Shown piece by piece: positions 17,617 through 27,011 of a DNA stretch of 64,000 bases. The notes beneath the pieces are model-generated. The model saw only the letters and a list, made by a program, of their open reading frames with translations. It was not told the DNA's origin and ran no database searches. Every line of letters begins with the position of its first letter. The first letter of the stretch is position 1. Where the stretch lies: the NCBI GenBank assembly GCA_019456145.1, contig VRUL01000002.1:62001-126000 (forward strand), given 5' to 3'. Both the position numbers and the translations under genes were made by a program. The DNA is from Planctomycetota bacterium (GTDB lineage Bacteria; Planctomycetota; Phycisphaerae; Sedimentisphaerales; Anaerobacaceae).

Positions 17617-17815
17617 GCATAAAAAAATAATATTTTTTGGGCTAATTCAGGGCCGCTTTCAGGCCATCTCCGCACATACGCACTGCGCCAATTGAGCTTA
17701 GAGCCTGATTTCTGCGGGGCAGGCCGGGCGCCAAGAGCGTGGACGGTTCGGCCGTTACCTCTATGTCAGGCTGTTTCACAAACAGTAAATGTACAAGATA
17801 ATAAAATCCTTACTC

Positions 17816-19144
17816 TCATACTTTCTCTCCGGTGTTGGGCTTTTCTTGTTTTAGCGGCGCCATAATCATAACTTTGGTTCCCTTACCGGGTTGAGAGTCA
17901 ATCTGGAGATAGCCCCCCAATTCTTTCAATCGCTCTCGAATACTGAACAGCCCAAATCCTGCTATTTTGCCGTCCATCGCCAGGACTTTGTCGGGATCGA
18001 ATCCAATTCCGTCATCTTCAACATTGACGCATATCTGGTTACCAACTTTCCGGACAGAAACGTTTACGTTATGTGTGTGTGCATGCCTGACAACATTGAG
18101 CAGCAGTTCTCGAACATCACGGAACAAAACTGCACGGATGTCGTTATCGAGGGGCTTGGGTTGTCCATCGTCCTTGAACTCAGATATGACGCCGTACTTT
18201 TTCTGGATTTGTTCGACGAGCCATTCGGCCACCGCCGCCTCAAAACCTAACTCATGCAGTACAGGAGAACTCAGGTCAAGCGTCAACAACCTTGTCGATT
18301 GAATCGTCTCACCGAGCGAGTGGCAGATTTTGCTCAGTGCCTCGTGACGCTCTATGGAAGATACAGACTTACGCAGCATATCCAGCTCCATCTTGGAAAC
18401 GATCAGAGGCTGAACTATTTTGTCGTGTAGTCCTGTAGCTATGCGGTGTCTATCAGATTCTTCGGTCAACGACAGCTCGGAAGCCAGAGACCTAAGCTGC
18501 TTCTGGTAATCGAGAAATCTTTTTTCTGCCTGCTTACGGTCCCCGTTTTTAATAAGCTCCCACTTACCTTTTCGCCTGATAAGTGCAAATTTGTGGCTGT
18601 TGGCCGCTTCTATGATTTCAGATGTGTCACATTTGTCAATACAATAGTTGCAAATGGCAATCATCCGATACCTGCCGATTGTGTCATCGATCTTTTTTTC
18701 ATAATCAATGAAATCTCTCCAAATTCTTCTCTCTACCCAGGCCGTATTACCTGTTGCCCTTATGCCGGCATAACCGCAGGTCAGGGCTTGATTGAGTTTA
18801 TCGATACAAGCTTTCAGGGATTGTTGCAGCTCAAGAGTGCCTTCTTTGAAATACCATTCGGTATATGGAACAATCTCTATTTGTCCGCTTTTGAAATATT
18901 TATCACAGTCAGGCACAGCCTTTCTCAAGGCTTCTTTGGCTTGTTTTTCACTAACTGCTTCGCAGGTAATCCACATACAGAATTCATTACTTTCTAATCC
19001 TGCTTTGAAATAGGGTACCAGAATATCGATTAAATCCTTCCTGGTCTGGTAAAAGAGGCATACATGTGTGCCCCAGGGCATCCGGCCTAATACATCGATT
19101 CCTGTTTTCCTACTTAATTGTTCAGTCTCTTCGATCGGTATCAT
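17816..19144 (-). CDS. MEDS-domain sensor histidine kinase
   Basis: 442 residues from the start at 19144, preferred over the longer frame because AGGGGG stands seven bases upstream. The N-terminal half is a MEDS (methanogen/methylotroph DcmR sensory) domain: WGTHVCLFYQTRKDLIDILV, then the FKAGLESNEFCMWIT and YAGIRATGNTAWVER stretches. The C-terminal half is a NarL-type kinase: a HisKA_3 box with phospho-acceptor His in IATGLHDKIVQPL, and a HATPase with N box ELLLNVVRHAHT, EDDGIGFDPD and GFGLFSIRERL. No membrane segment, so it is a cytosolic sensor. No response regulator is adjacent (orphan). Structured element B lies in its upstream region and may form part of its leader. Confidence 0.85.
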   Translation of the reverse strand: MIPIEETEQLSRKTGIDVLGRMPWGTHVCLFYQTRKDLIDILVPYFKAGLESNEFCMWITCEAVSEKQAKEALRKAVPDCDKYFKSGQIEIVPYTEWYFKEGTLELQQSLKACIDKLNQALTCGYAGIRATGNTAWVERRIWRDFIDYEKKIDDTIGRYRMIAICNYCIDKCDTSEIIEAANSHKFALIRRKGKWELIKNGDRKQAEKRFLDYQKQLRSLASELSLTEESDRHRIATGLHDKIVQPLIVSKMELDMLRKSVSSIERHEALSKICHSLGETIQSTRLLTLDLSSPVLHELGFEAAVAEWLVEQIQKKYGVISEFKDDGQPKPLDNDIRAVLFRDVRELLLNVVRHAHTHNVNVSVRKVGNQICVNVEDDGIGFDPDKVLAMDGKIAGFGLFSIRERLKELGGYLQIDSQPGKGTKVMIMAPLKQEKPNTGEKV

Positions 19145-19309
19145 TACAAAGCCCCCTAACGATCCGGACCAACACCATGCCTTCTCATTCCACTGAAAAA
19201 ATACGTTAATATTTAACAGCACACAAAGATGGCACCGCTATAATATGTATTTTCAAGGCCCACATCCCGGTGAAGAGATTGTGGAGCGGCGTCCATCATC
19301 AATATTAAA

Positions 19310-19390
19310 GAAACACGGACATATTGCTTCGAGCGATTACAATTTAGTTTATCCCTTAGTTGCTTAACTCTGTCGGTGAAAACACTACAA
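19310..19390 (-). ncRNA. Candidate structured RNA element B
   Basis: Aligns with element A (2515-2598) through TTTCAC, AAGC, GGGA, TTGTA and GTCCGTGTTT in the same order. The outer stem is partly kept (TAGTGTTTTC with GGATAAACTA, two bases extra). A TATAAAAT box precedes it (around 19391-19398), but its -35 is poor. It lies about 165 bases above the histidine kinase start on the same strand, so a regulatory leader is possible. Confidence 0.35.
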
Positions 19391-19513
19391 TTTTATACAA
19401 TCGAAGTTGTAAATCAATGAAAAAACAGAAATATTTTTGCTTTCGGGGAAAAAACACGTAGTTTCCACAGTTTTTTGGGCTTCCAGGCCGGTCAATTTCC
19501 AATCAATATAGAA

Positions 19514-19580
19514 GAAAAAACCTGCCTGCCAGGAGAAAGACAGAGAAAGGGGGAGGGGCACAAACAACAAAACGTCATCC
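19514..19580 (-). ncRNA. Candidate small RNA, C/U-rich-loop family, copy 4 (degenerate)
   Basis: The minus strand has a C-rich 5' arm (complement of 19551-19559), a C/U-rich loop, a G-rich 3' arm (complement of 19521-19530) and TTTTTT. Stem pairing is imperfect. The downstream tail CAAAAAACTGTGGAAACTAC is nearly identical to that of copy 2. Upstream are GAACCA, 17 bases and TAAAAA, as in copy 3. It probably also acts as terminator for the cytochrome gene just upstream. Confidence 0.4.
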
Positions 19581-19642
19581 TTCGACATTTTTACCACTAA
19601 AGCCATGTGTTGGTTCAGCAGGATGTGCCACAGAATAAGAGC

Positions 19643-21226
19643 CTATCTGATACCCTCCAAGTCGATTTCGGCGATCACCACCGGTGCACATTGGCCTGTC
19701 TGATTCCAGGCATGGTACAAACGTTTACCCCAGTCGTCGGTCCTGTTTTCCTCCGCGAGAAACTTCAAATACTCCCAAGAGACCGACTGGTACATCAGAT
19801 TCACAACGATCCTTTCGCATCCGGGCGGCAGTTCCAACTGAACATCATCCCAGTGCTGGCCGTCCGCATAAACCGCGCCAACCGGCTCAGAAAGGTGCTC
19901 CTTAAAAGCGCTGTTTTTAAAACCTTTCGGGGGTATACGATTATCCTTTGCTATAATATCATTGAGTACGAAATGAAATGATTTGCCCGGTTTTTTGCCG
20001 AACTTCTTAGCCTGGGCCTTGCTAATTGCCGGTAAGCATTCGTAAACACGCGTTTGTTCAGGATCAAGCAGTGTGGGAGCCATTATTGATTTACCGAAAA
20101 TCATTTCTCTCTTGGGGCCGTACTTGCCGATTTCCTTCAACAGCCTGCCTGAAGAATCGAAAAATTTGACGTTTACCCACATCCTTCGCCCTTCGGGGTA
20201 TCCGGATGGAAGTTTGTGGCCGGTCAGATTGGTTATCCGCAGTAAGGCCTCACCTGGCTTGATAGAGGTCAAACTTAGCGATGCTGCTTTTTTAAGAAGT
20301 GCTAAGGCCCGCTGCTTACCCATGTCCAGAGCTTTTCGGTCTATATCCTTGCCGCCTATATCCTTATCGCCCCATAACAACCAGGTGACATCTTTGGCCC
20401 ATATCGAGCCGCCGACAGGACCATGCATAACAAAGTAATCACGATGCGGACTACCGAACCTTGATGCCTGACCCCCACCCTCAACTACCGGGTAATGGCA
20501 GGATTGACAAGTTCCCTTACGGCCCTGTTTGGAAAAATCACTCAGCAGCCATTCACTATAGGTTCTTTCAATATGACCAAATGTATGCGGAGGCTGCGTA
20601 TTAACATCGCTGGCCTGCAATGGATTAGAAATATTATGACATGTTGCACAGAGTTTGCTGGATGCATGGTATTCAGATTGCTTTATATCATGAGGCATCG
20701 CCCCTCTTGAGTCACTATACGGCCCTCTGACCATATTGGCAGGGTCCGCAACCATCATGGCGTTGCCGTAATCCGGAGGCACGTCCTTTATCAGCCTGCG
20801 GGCCTTTGATGAGAGTGGATCGATAAGACGATGGCATACATCACAACTTACACCGTGCATGTCCTCCCGGTTCAGTGCGGAACCATCAGCCGGCTCTGAA
20901 CGGTCCTCCAGCCAACCGCGGGGAGCATGGCAGCGCCAACAAAATTCTCCCACACCCTCTATGTCTTGATTGGCAATTGTAAGCGATGCCCTGAACACCG
21001 GATCTCTGGCAGCCTGGGACATCATGCTGCTTTGCCATGAAAAGAACGGATCGGCTGTGCCATTTTCGGTTTGCGAATGACACATTTTGCATTGTTGAAC
21101 CTTCACAAACTCAATTCCTGATTCCTTCGGCTGCATACCTGGCAGGAACAACTCAGCGCCCGTCTGGGCAATGAGCATCAGGACAATACAAATACCAGCA
21201 ACTTTTATCGAAACTGAGAGGTTCAT
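19643..21226 (-). CDS. Exported pentaheme c-type cytochrome
   Basis: 527 residues. An N-terminal hydrophobic segment (residues 8-27) acts as signal or anchor; AGGTG precedes the ATG. Five CxxCH heme sites are seen at residues 46-50 (CKMCH), 96-100 (CWRCH), 128-132 (CDVCH), 193-197 (CATCH) and 240-244 (CQSCH), the layout of the cytochrome c554/multiheme family. The region after about residue 330 is a beta domain with TGHKLPSGYPEGRRMWVNV, typical of planctomycete multiheme proteins. It likely carries electrons in the periplasm; the redox partner is not in the window. Gene order places it upstream of the MEDS kinase with two RNA-like elements between. Confidence 0.85.
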   Translation of the reverse strand: MNLSVSIKVAGICIVLMLIAQTGAELFLPGMQPKESGIEFVKVQQCKMCHSQTENGTADPFFSWQSSMMSQAARDPVFRASLTIANQDIEGVGEFCWRCHAPRGWLEDRSEPADGSALNREDMHGVSCDVCHRLIDPLSSKARRLIKDVPPDYGNAMMVADPANMVRGPYSDSRGAMPHDIKQSEYHASSKLCATCHNISNPLQASDVNTQPPHTFGHIERTYSEWLLSDFSKQGRKGTCQSCHYPVVEGGGQASRFGSPHRDYFVMHGPVGGSIWAKDVTWLLWGDKDIGGKDIDRKALDMGKQRALALLKKAASLSLTSIKPGEALLRITNLTGHKLPSGYPEGRRMWVNVKFFDSSGRLLKEIGKYGPKREMIFGKSIMAPTLLDPEQTRVYECLPAISKAQAKKFGKKPGKSFHFVLNDIIAKDNRIPPKGFKNSAFKEHLSEPVGAVYADGQHWDDVQLELPPGCERIVVNLMYQSVSWEYLKFLAEENRTDDWGKRLYHAWNQTGQCAPVVIAEIDLEGIR

Positions 21227-21612
21227 AATCTATCACCTGGCCCTGTCAAATCAATGCGGCACAATTGTATGTTTCTTGTGCCTTAAAAGCAAGAAAAACA
21301 GAATATAAAAAAAGCCTTTCCACAAACTGCAGATCTATTTGAAAAGAATTCTTAGATACACTACTACGGCCCAGGAAGAGCTGCGGACAAAAAGTCAAAT
21401 AGTCAATAAATGCGGTCTGTCCAATTTTCTTGAGTGCGAGGAACATATTTATACAAGCGTCAAGTTTTTTGACAATTTGTTGCTCTTTTTTGTTAACTTC
21501 GCGGCCAAATCCCTGATAAAGAGTTAAAAAAGGCCATTTTCGTGCTCCGGCACATTATTTGCTCACTCTATGGATATATTTGGCTTAGGACAGCTCTGTA
21601 TCGAGGTGGAAT
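21227..21612. other. Divergent intergenic region before the glycan island
   Basis: AT-rich. On the plus strand TTGACA at 21469-21474 is followed 17 bases later by a poor -10 (GTTAAC), and overlaps a small dyad GTCAA/TTGAC. This is the likely promoter region of the island, but the assignment is weak. Confidence 0.3.
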
Positions 21613-22671
21613 ATGGGCAGCGTCAGATTTCTTGATGGAATCAATATAGATCCGGATGATTATATATGGTGGTATCATGATAATGTACCATCGCAACCAC
21701 GTTTGAAGGTTTTTTTAAACAATCATAGGGATCATGTCATTTTTGCGCGTTTTAGAAAAATGGATAACGTTTTTTTGGGGCGCTTTAGAGAAAAGGGTGC
21801 AAGGAAAAGCCTGTATCCATACATCTCTAAATACTTTTCGATGATAAAACGCAGTAAGTTAATCTTATTAGCCGCTAATCATGATCCGGGCCTAAAGAGG
21901 ATAACCGGTGACCAAATAGAAAAAAATAAACAACTGCTTCACACCGCATCTTTAAAGAATGGAACTGCCATACAAAAAGTAGAGAACGCCGAAAGCTTAT
22001 TTATCATGCAAAATTGCATAGGGGGGATTCAATATCCACATTATATACCCGATATTTTTGAAACTGTCCCAAAGAATATAATAAGAATTTACACAAAGGC
22101 CTTAGGGGTTTTAGATGATCCTGTTTTTAAACCGCTCCCAAACGGTATGAATTGGAGAGAGGCACCAGCAAGAGTAGAAACTATAAAGCGCCTGAGTTCA
22201 AAGGAGAAAAAAAATACTAATCTGCTTTATATTAATATGGATGAAACTATGAACGTCGAGCGGGTCACGCTTGTAGAAAGGCTGAAAAGTGAAAAATGGC
22301 TCACAATGGGAAAAGGCGTAGGAGACAAATTTTTAGAAGAAATATATCATCATAAATTCTGTTTGTCTCCTACAGGTAATTGTGCCGATTCACATAGAAC
22401 ATGGGAGTCTTTATATTTAGGGACAATACCGATTGTGCTCAAGACCGACCAAATGTCCTGGTTCAGCGATCTTCCGATTCTCCAGGTTGATAAATGGGAG
22501 GATGTCACAGAGTCCTTTCTGAACCGGGAATATGAAAGGATTCATAGCAGTTATTATAACATGGAAAAGATAAGACTCTCATATTGGTTGGATGATATCT
22601 CAGAAGATTATAGGAAGAATATTATGAATGTCATTGGGACTATAGCCAGTGCTGTCCCTGTTGTTAAGTAG
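21613..22671 (+). CDS. Exostosin-like glycosyltransferase (GT47 type)
   Basis: 352 residues, no signal peptide. GAGGTGG precedes the ATG. The C-terminal half carries the exostosin signature: HHKFCLSPTGNCADSHRTWE, SLYLGTIPIVLK, ILQVDKWEDVTESFL. In this family the Glu of the RxWE segment lies in the nucleotide-sugar binding region. It probably transfers a sugar during assembly of a surface polysaccharide. It is the first gene of a plus-strand, AT-rich run of seven genes, while flanking genes are mostly on the minus strand, which suggests a horizontally acquired glycan locus. Confidence 0.75.
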   Translation: MGSVRFLDGINIDPDDYIWWYHDNVPSQPRLKVFLNNHRDHVIFARFRKMDNVFLGRFREKGARKSLYPYISKYFSMIKRSKLILLAANHDPGLKRITGDQIEKNKQLLHTASLKNGTAIQKVENAESLFIMQNCIGGIQYPHYIPDIFETVPKNIIRIYTKALGVLDDPVFKPLPNGMNWREAPARVETIKRLSSKEKKNTNLLYINMDETMNVERVTLVERLKSEKWLTMGKGVGDKFLEEIYHHKFCLSPTGNCADSHRTWESLYLGTIPIVLKTDQMSWFSDLPILQVDKWEDVTESFLNREYERIHSSYYNMEKIRLSYWLDDISEDYRKNIMNVIGTIASAVPVVK

Positions 22672-22744
22672 TTTAAATTATTGAAAGTATACCTATTTCA
22701 TTTACATCAGGCTTTATGGAGTCTTAATTGTTGGGAAATAAAAA

Positions 22745-23071
22745 GTGAATGCACAAGTAGTAAATAGAACAGCGGCAGTACTGTCAATCAAGGAGCCTTG
22801 TTTAGACTGGATAAACTCACTGCCTGAAGGCCAAACACAAACATTAACTATAGAATCAGTTAACAGAGATAATACTGTTTATCTATTACCTGAGCACGAT
22901 ACTGATCAAGAGTTGGAATTGATAACCAAAGAGTTATATCCAATTATGTTTAAGTCCGAGTTAATCAGTATCTGTAGGGATGGAAGTCTTTGGCCGGAGA
23001 TCAGATATGAGACTTTTCTTGAGTGGTTCGATATTAAGACTCATAGCATGGTAATAAACACTTGTGAATAA
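22745..23071 (+). CDS. Small conserved protein of unknown function
   Basis: 108 residues with a GTG start. The pattern LDWINSL, YLLPEHDTDQELELITKELY, then SLWPEIRYETFLEWFDIKTHSMV resembles a family of about 110-residue cytosolic proteins found scattered in bacteria that I cannot name; no activity is known to me. No signal peptide or membrane segment. It sits between the exostosin and kinase genes of the glycan island. Hitchhiking in the island is as likely as a role in it. Confidence 0.65.
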   Translation: MNAQVVNRTAAVLSIKEPCLDWINSLPEGQTQTLTIESVNRDNTVYLLPEHDTDQELELITKELYPIMFKSELISICRDGSLWPEIRYETFLEWFDIKTHSMVINTCE

Positions 23072-23138
23072 GAATTGGGATTTCAGGGTCATCTGAAAAA
23101 TGACCGGTTTTGGATAGTAGATTACAAGGTGTAGATTC

Positions 23139-24101
23139 ATGCAGCAGGTGGAACTAAAAGGTCATTCTGGTTGCCGGATATACCTTATCATACCTGAAGG
23201 CAGCAGCGCGCTGGTGAGAAAGATATCGAAGGATGTAGAGTACAATCAGAGATTAAGAAAACAATGTTTTAAGCAAAAAACATATAGAAGCAATTACGCT
23301 CATGTCCCGGAAGTATTAGAAGAAGGCATGATAAAAGACTTATACTATTATGACATGGAATATGTGCGGGGGATTTCTGTAAGCTCATTGTTGGAGTCAT
23401 GTTCGGTTGACAAGATTGAAAGCATATCCAATTTTCTGGTAAACATTGTCGACGAGAACCAGAAAACCGAGACCTTTGATGAAAACGGATGGACTTCTGC
23501 GATCGCTCATAAATTAAAGAGCACATTCGATAATATACCCAAGCGATGCTGTAATAAAACTATCAAAGAATCCTTCGAGCTTTTATCCAACCACAAATGG
23601 ACGGATATTGGAACTTCGAGTTCTCATGGAGATTTGACCCTTGAAAATATTATATACTCATATGATGAAAAATTCTACTTGATCGATTTTCTGGATACAT
23701 TTTATGAAACCTGGATTATTGATATGAGTAAAATACTTCAGGATTTGGTGGTTGGGTGGGCGTTTCGGCATCAATTTATGAAGACAGATGCAATCTCAGA
23801 AAACACAAAGATCAGAATTCTACTGTTAAATAAACAATTTATCAGCTCCATCGAGGATGTTCTCGTCAATGAAAAGTTATGGGATGATATTTACGCCTGC
23901 CTATTGTTGAATCTCCTGAGAATTATCCCGTATATTCAGGATGACAGGATACATGTATTTTTAAACAAATCAATTAATACGATAATGAGTAATATTGAAC
24001 GTGGAGGCTTATATGAATTCATTAATACTGCCTTGCGCTGGCCGATCTATGAGGTTCCCGGGAGTCAGACCAAAATGGATGTTAACGTACCCCGACGGTA
24101 A
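23139..24101 (+). CDS. APH/choline-kinase-family phosphotransferase
   Basis: 320 residues with a kinase-like fold of the aminoglycoside/choline kinase family. The catalytic loop is SSHGDLTLENIIY (about residues 163-175; HGD-x4-N), followed by the metal-binding LIDFLD. The N-terminal lobe has a possible ATP Lys in ALVRKISKD. AAGGTG precedes the ATG. Its last 89 bases overlap the next gene in another frame, so the two are probably translated in coupling. With a nucleotidyltransferase next, the pair resembles LicA/LicC-type activation, in which a small alcohol is phosphorylated and then joined to a nucleotide. The substrate cannot be read from the sequence. Confidence 0.7.
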   Translation: MQQVELKGHSGCRIYLIIPEGSSALVRKISKDVEYNQRLRKQCFKQKTYRSNYAHVPEVLEEGMIKDLYYYDMEYVRGISVSSLLESCSVDKIESISNFLVNIVDENQKTETFDENGWTSAIAHKLKSTFDNIPKRCCNKTIKESFELLSNHKWTDIGTSSSHGDLTLENIIYSYDEKFYLIDFLDTFYETWIIDMSKILQDLVVGWAFRHQFMKTDAISENTKIRILLLNKQFISSIEDVLVNEKLWDDIYACLLLNLLRIIPYIQDDRIHVFLNKSINTIMSNIERGGLYEFINTALRWPIYEVPGSQTKMDVNVPRR

Positions 24102-25077
24102 ATTGATGCTTCAAAAGGCCCTTGAGGGGCTTATGCTGCCTTCTGTCGATAGGGTAATCGTCCCAATTGTCTCAGAACACTGCAAAAAATATGATGCTGA
24201 TATCGTGATCAAACAGGCCCTTGGAGATGATGTTGAAATATGTCTTTTAGAAGACTTCACCTCGTCACAGAGCGAAACGATTGCATTAACCATTAAAAAG
24301 ATGGACGTTCAAGGTGGATTTGTCGCGAAGGATTCCGATGGATACGTCAAAGTCTTAATTGAAGAATTTGACAATTTTCTTGTCGGTGCCGACCTGAAAA
24401 AACACCTCGAACTAAGTAACATTGCCGGTAAGAGCTTTATTGTTCTTAACGAGCAGAATATTATTATCGATATTGTTGAAAAATCCGTTTGCTCAAACAT
24501 TGTGAACATCGGTGTATATGGATTCAGATCAGCTGAGGAATTTATTAAAGTCCAGGAGATTGTGAAAAGAACATGGGACCAGGGAAAAGGTGAGATTTAT
24601 TTGAGTCATATTGCATCCTATATGATTGGTCAGAAAAACTATTTTGCGTACAAGGAAGCTGTTGAGTATGAGGATTGGGGGCTCGTATCGGATTGGCACC
24701 GTGCTTTAAACCGCAGAAAGGCTTTTTTTGTAGATGTCGATGGAGTCGTTTTTAAAAATAAAGGGCACTATGGACGGATTAATTGGGACAGTCCTGATGA
24801 ACCGCTTGAAAGGAATGTCAAAACTCTCAAAAATTTATCTGAAGATGGATCTCAGATTATTTTTTGTACCGCTCGGCCAAAAGCATACCGTGAAAAACTC
24901 GAAAATTCTCTTAAATCACTCGGTATCTCATGGCACTGCATTGTCATGGAGTGCAATCATTCACAGCGTGTGATAATCAACGATTATGCAAATACAAATC
25001 CATATCCATCTTGTAAAGCAATTAATATACAGCGAGATAACGATGATTTGGGACAATTTATAAGGGAAGGGCAATAG
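24013..25077 (+). CDS. Nucleotidyltransferase-HAD phosphatase fusion
   Basis: 354 residues from the ATG at 24013, chosen because GGAGG stands five bases upstream; a longer frame opens at 23995. Residues 1-235 are a nucleotidyltransferase with a Rossmann-type head (LILPCAGRSMRF, RPKWMLTYPDGK). Residues 236-354 are a HAD-like domain (FFVDVDGVVF with the DxD pair, FCTARPKAYREKLENSL, then VIINDYANTNPYPSCKAINI). The fusion suggests one protein that activates and trims a small phosphorylated compound for a glycan. It overlaps the kinase upstream and ends three bases before the radical SAM gene, so all three are tightly coupled. Confidence 0.7.
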   Translation: MNSLILPCAGRSMRFPGVRPKWMLTYPDGKLMLQKALEGLMLPSVDRVIVPIVSEHCKKYDADIVIKQALGDDVEICLLEDFTSSQSETIALTIKKMDVQGGFVAKDSDGYVKVLIEEFDNFLVGADLKKHLELSNIAGKSFIVLNEQNIIIDIVEKSVCSNIVNIGVYGFRSAEEFIKVQEIVKRTWDQGKGEIYLSHIASYMIGQKNYFAYKEAVEYEDWGLVSDWHRALNRRKAFFVDVDGVVFKNKGHYGRINWDSPDEPLERNVKTLKNLSEDGSQIIFCTARPKAYREKLENSLKSLGISWHCIVMECNHSQRVIINDYANTNPYPSCKAINIQRDNDDLGQFIREGQ

Positions 25078-25080
25078 CAG

Positions 25081-26004
25081 ATGATCATATCGCAGCAGAA
25101 TCATAAGATTACATATCTATATTTAGAACCAACAAATAAATGTAACCTGGATTGCACATATTGTAATAGAGCAGATATAGTAAAGAAGACAAAAGACATA
25201 TCGCTTGAAGATTGGAATATGGTTTTAGATAAATTTTCATCCCAGCCGGTCAATGAAGCCAAGCTTATGGGACATGGTGAGCCTTTTTTGCATCCTGATT
25301 TTCATCAATTATGCCGCAGGTTTAAAGAAGTTTTTCCGTCCGCTTTTGTAATCTCGGCTACAAACTGCCAGTATAAATTGAATAATAATTTCATTGAGGC
25401 ATTACCTTATATTGACTTGTTATATTTATCCGTTGACGGATACAAGGAAAGCTACGAAAAGAACAGATCGGGAGCAAAGTGGTCAAGGTTGATAGAGTTC
25501 CTTGACGATTTGTTAAACATTGATGCCGGAAAAACCAGAATAACAATAAACTATGTCGTACATGGCGGGAACTATAAAGACATTGAAAAGATCCATGATA
25601 TGGTTTCAAAAAAATACAACTATATTGAAGAAGTCAGGCTTAATATAGCTCAGTGGTGGGGTGAAGATGAGGAAATTCAAGAGGATTATACCGACGACTT
25701 TTATAGAACAGTGATAAAATACAAAGAAAACGTAAAGGGCAAAACCCCCTGGACTTATTCGGATTGTTACTGGCCTAAAACCGGATTTTACATGAATGTT
25801 AATGGTGATGTGAAAATATGTTGTCTAAACACCTCTACAAATCCAATTGGAAACATATTTGAGTCATCATTGCACGATATACTGCAATCACCTAAATTAC
25901 AAAAAATTGCAGAAGAATGTAGATTAGATGCACCAGGTATACATTGCAGAAAATGTGATTATAAAAGATTGTCGCCAATATTGGAATATATTTATAACAG
26001 TTAA
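25081..26004 (+). CDS. Radical SAM protein with SPASM-like C-terminus
   Basis: 307 residues. The 4Fe-4S/SAM motif is CNLDCTYC preceded by EPTNK (about residues 13-25), then a GHGEPFLHPDF segment typical of SPASM-type radical SAM enzymes. The C-terminal part has clustered cysteines (SDCYWPK, VKICCLN, CRLDAPGIHCRKCDY) and the phrase GNIFESSLHDILQSP, which marks the auxiliary-cluster region. Relatives dehydrogenate, epimerise or decarboxylate diverse substrates. In this island it probably alters a sugar or side group. Start supported by AAGGG. Confidence 0.8.
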   Translation: MIISQQNHKITYLYLEPTNKCNLDCTYCNRADIVKKTKDISLEDWNMVLDKFSSQPVNEAKLMGHGEPFLHPDFHQLCRRFKEVFPSAFVISATNCQYKLNNNFIEALPYIDLLYLSVDGYKESYEKNRSGAKWSRLIEFLDDLLNIDAGKTRITINYVVHGGNYKDIEKIHDMVSKKYNYIEEVRLNIAQWWGEDEEIQEDYTDDFYRTVIKYKENVKGKTPWTYSDCYWPKTGFYMNVNGDVKICCLNTSTNPIGNIFESSLHDILQSPKLQKIAEECRLDAPGIHCRKCDYKRLSPILEYIYNS

Positions 26005-26180
26005 AGCCTGGATTTCACAGGTAATAGGTGAGATTGAGATACGCAAATAATGATGATTGACCGCCAAATTCGTGTTTAAAAGAAAGACTATTTTGGTTGA
26101 AATGCCTTTGAGTAACCGTAAAAAACTTTAATTTTTAAGAAAGATTAAGATAAAAAGAGTTTTAATAAGGAGATAATCTA

Positions 26181-26939
26181 ATGTCTGAATGCAGCCTTTT
26201 AGTTGATTTTAATACAACATCAAGTGAAAAGGAAGCTGATAATGATCTTTTTGAACTTCTGCAGAGTTGTCCTATCCCAAAGAATGAGCTCTTAAGTAAT
26301 TTAGGTTTATTTATTAAACGTCAAGATTTGTCGAGGATATTGTTTTTTCACGATTTATATCAGAAAATCATTAATGTACCGGGGATTATTATTGAGTTTG
26401 GAGTCAGATGGGGGCAAACTTTAGCATTGTTTGAGTCATTCCGCGGAATCTATGAGCCATATAATTATACTCGAAAAATCGTGGGATTTGACACTTTTTT
26501 AGGTTTTCCTTCTGTTCATGAAAAAGATGGAAGTGCGGAGTTTATTAAAGAAGGAGCCTATTCTGTAACTGATAATTACGATGAATATTTAGAGAATATC
26601 CTAAGTTATCATGAAAAAAAAAGCCCTATATCACATATGAAAAAATATAAACTTATAAAAGGTGATGCTACAGAAACTTTTAGAAAATATCTTGAGGAAC
26701 ATCCAGAGACTGTAATTGCATTAGCTTTTTTTGATTTTGATATCTACGAACCCACTAAAGTTTGTTTAGAATTAATCAGAGACCATTTAACCAAGGGTAG
26801 TATTGTTGGATTTGATCAATTAAATCATCCTGATTTTCCTGGAGAAACGCAGGCGATGAAGGAAGTTTTTGGGCTTGGTCGCTACCGACTTATTCGTTCG
26901 CCAATAAACCCGATGCCTTCATATATGGTGATTGAATAA
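26181..26939 (+). CDS. TylF/MycF-like class I methyltransferase
   Basis: 252 residues. The SAM-binding region is GIIIEFGVRWGQTLALFESF, followed by IVGFDTFLGFP, matching the TylF-like (macrocin O-methyltransferase-like) family. Later blocks are FFDFDIYEPTKVCLEL and IVGFDQLNHPDFPGETQAMK, with the metal-binding Asp pattern of that family. AAGGAG lies upstream of the ATG. Very AT-rich. It would add a methyl group to a sugar hydroxyl of the surface glycan. Confidence 0.75.
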   Translation: MSECSLLVDFNTTSSEKEADNDLFELLQSCPIPKNELLSNLGLFIKRQDLSRILFFHDLYQKIINVPGIIIEFGVRWGQTLALFESFRGIYEPYNYTRKIVGFDTFLGFPSVHEKDGSAEFIKEGAYSVTDNYDEYLENILSYHEKKSPISHMKKYKLIKGDATETFRKYLEEHPETVIALAFFDFDIYEPTKVCLELIRDHLTKGSIVGFDQLNHPDFPGETQAMKEVFGLGRYRLIRSPINPMPSYMVIE

Positions 26940-27011
26940 TTGCGTTTGCTCGAACCATAACGAGGAACTCTTTAAAAAGTAAAAGTCAATTGATTTCGAG
27001 AATAGCTTAAG

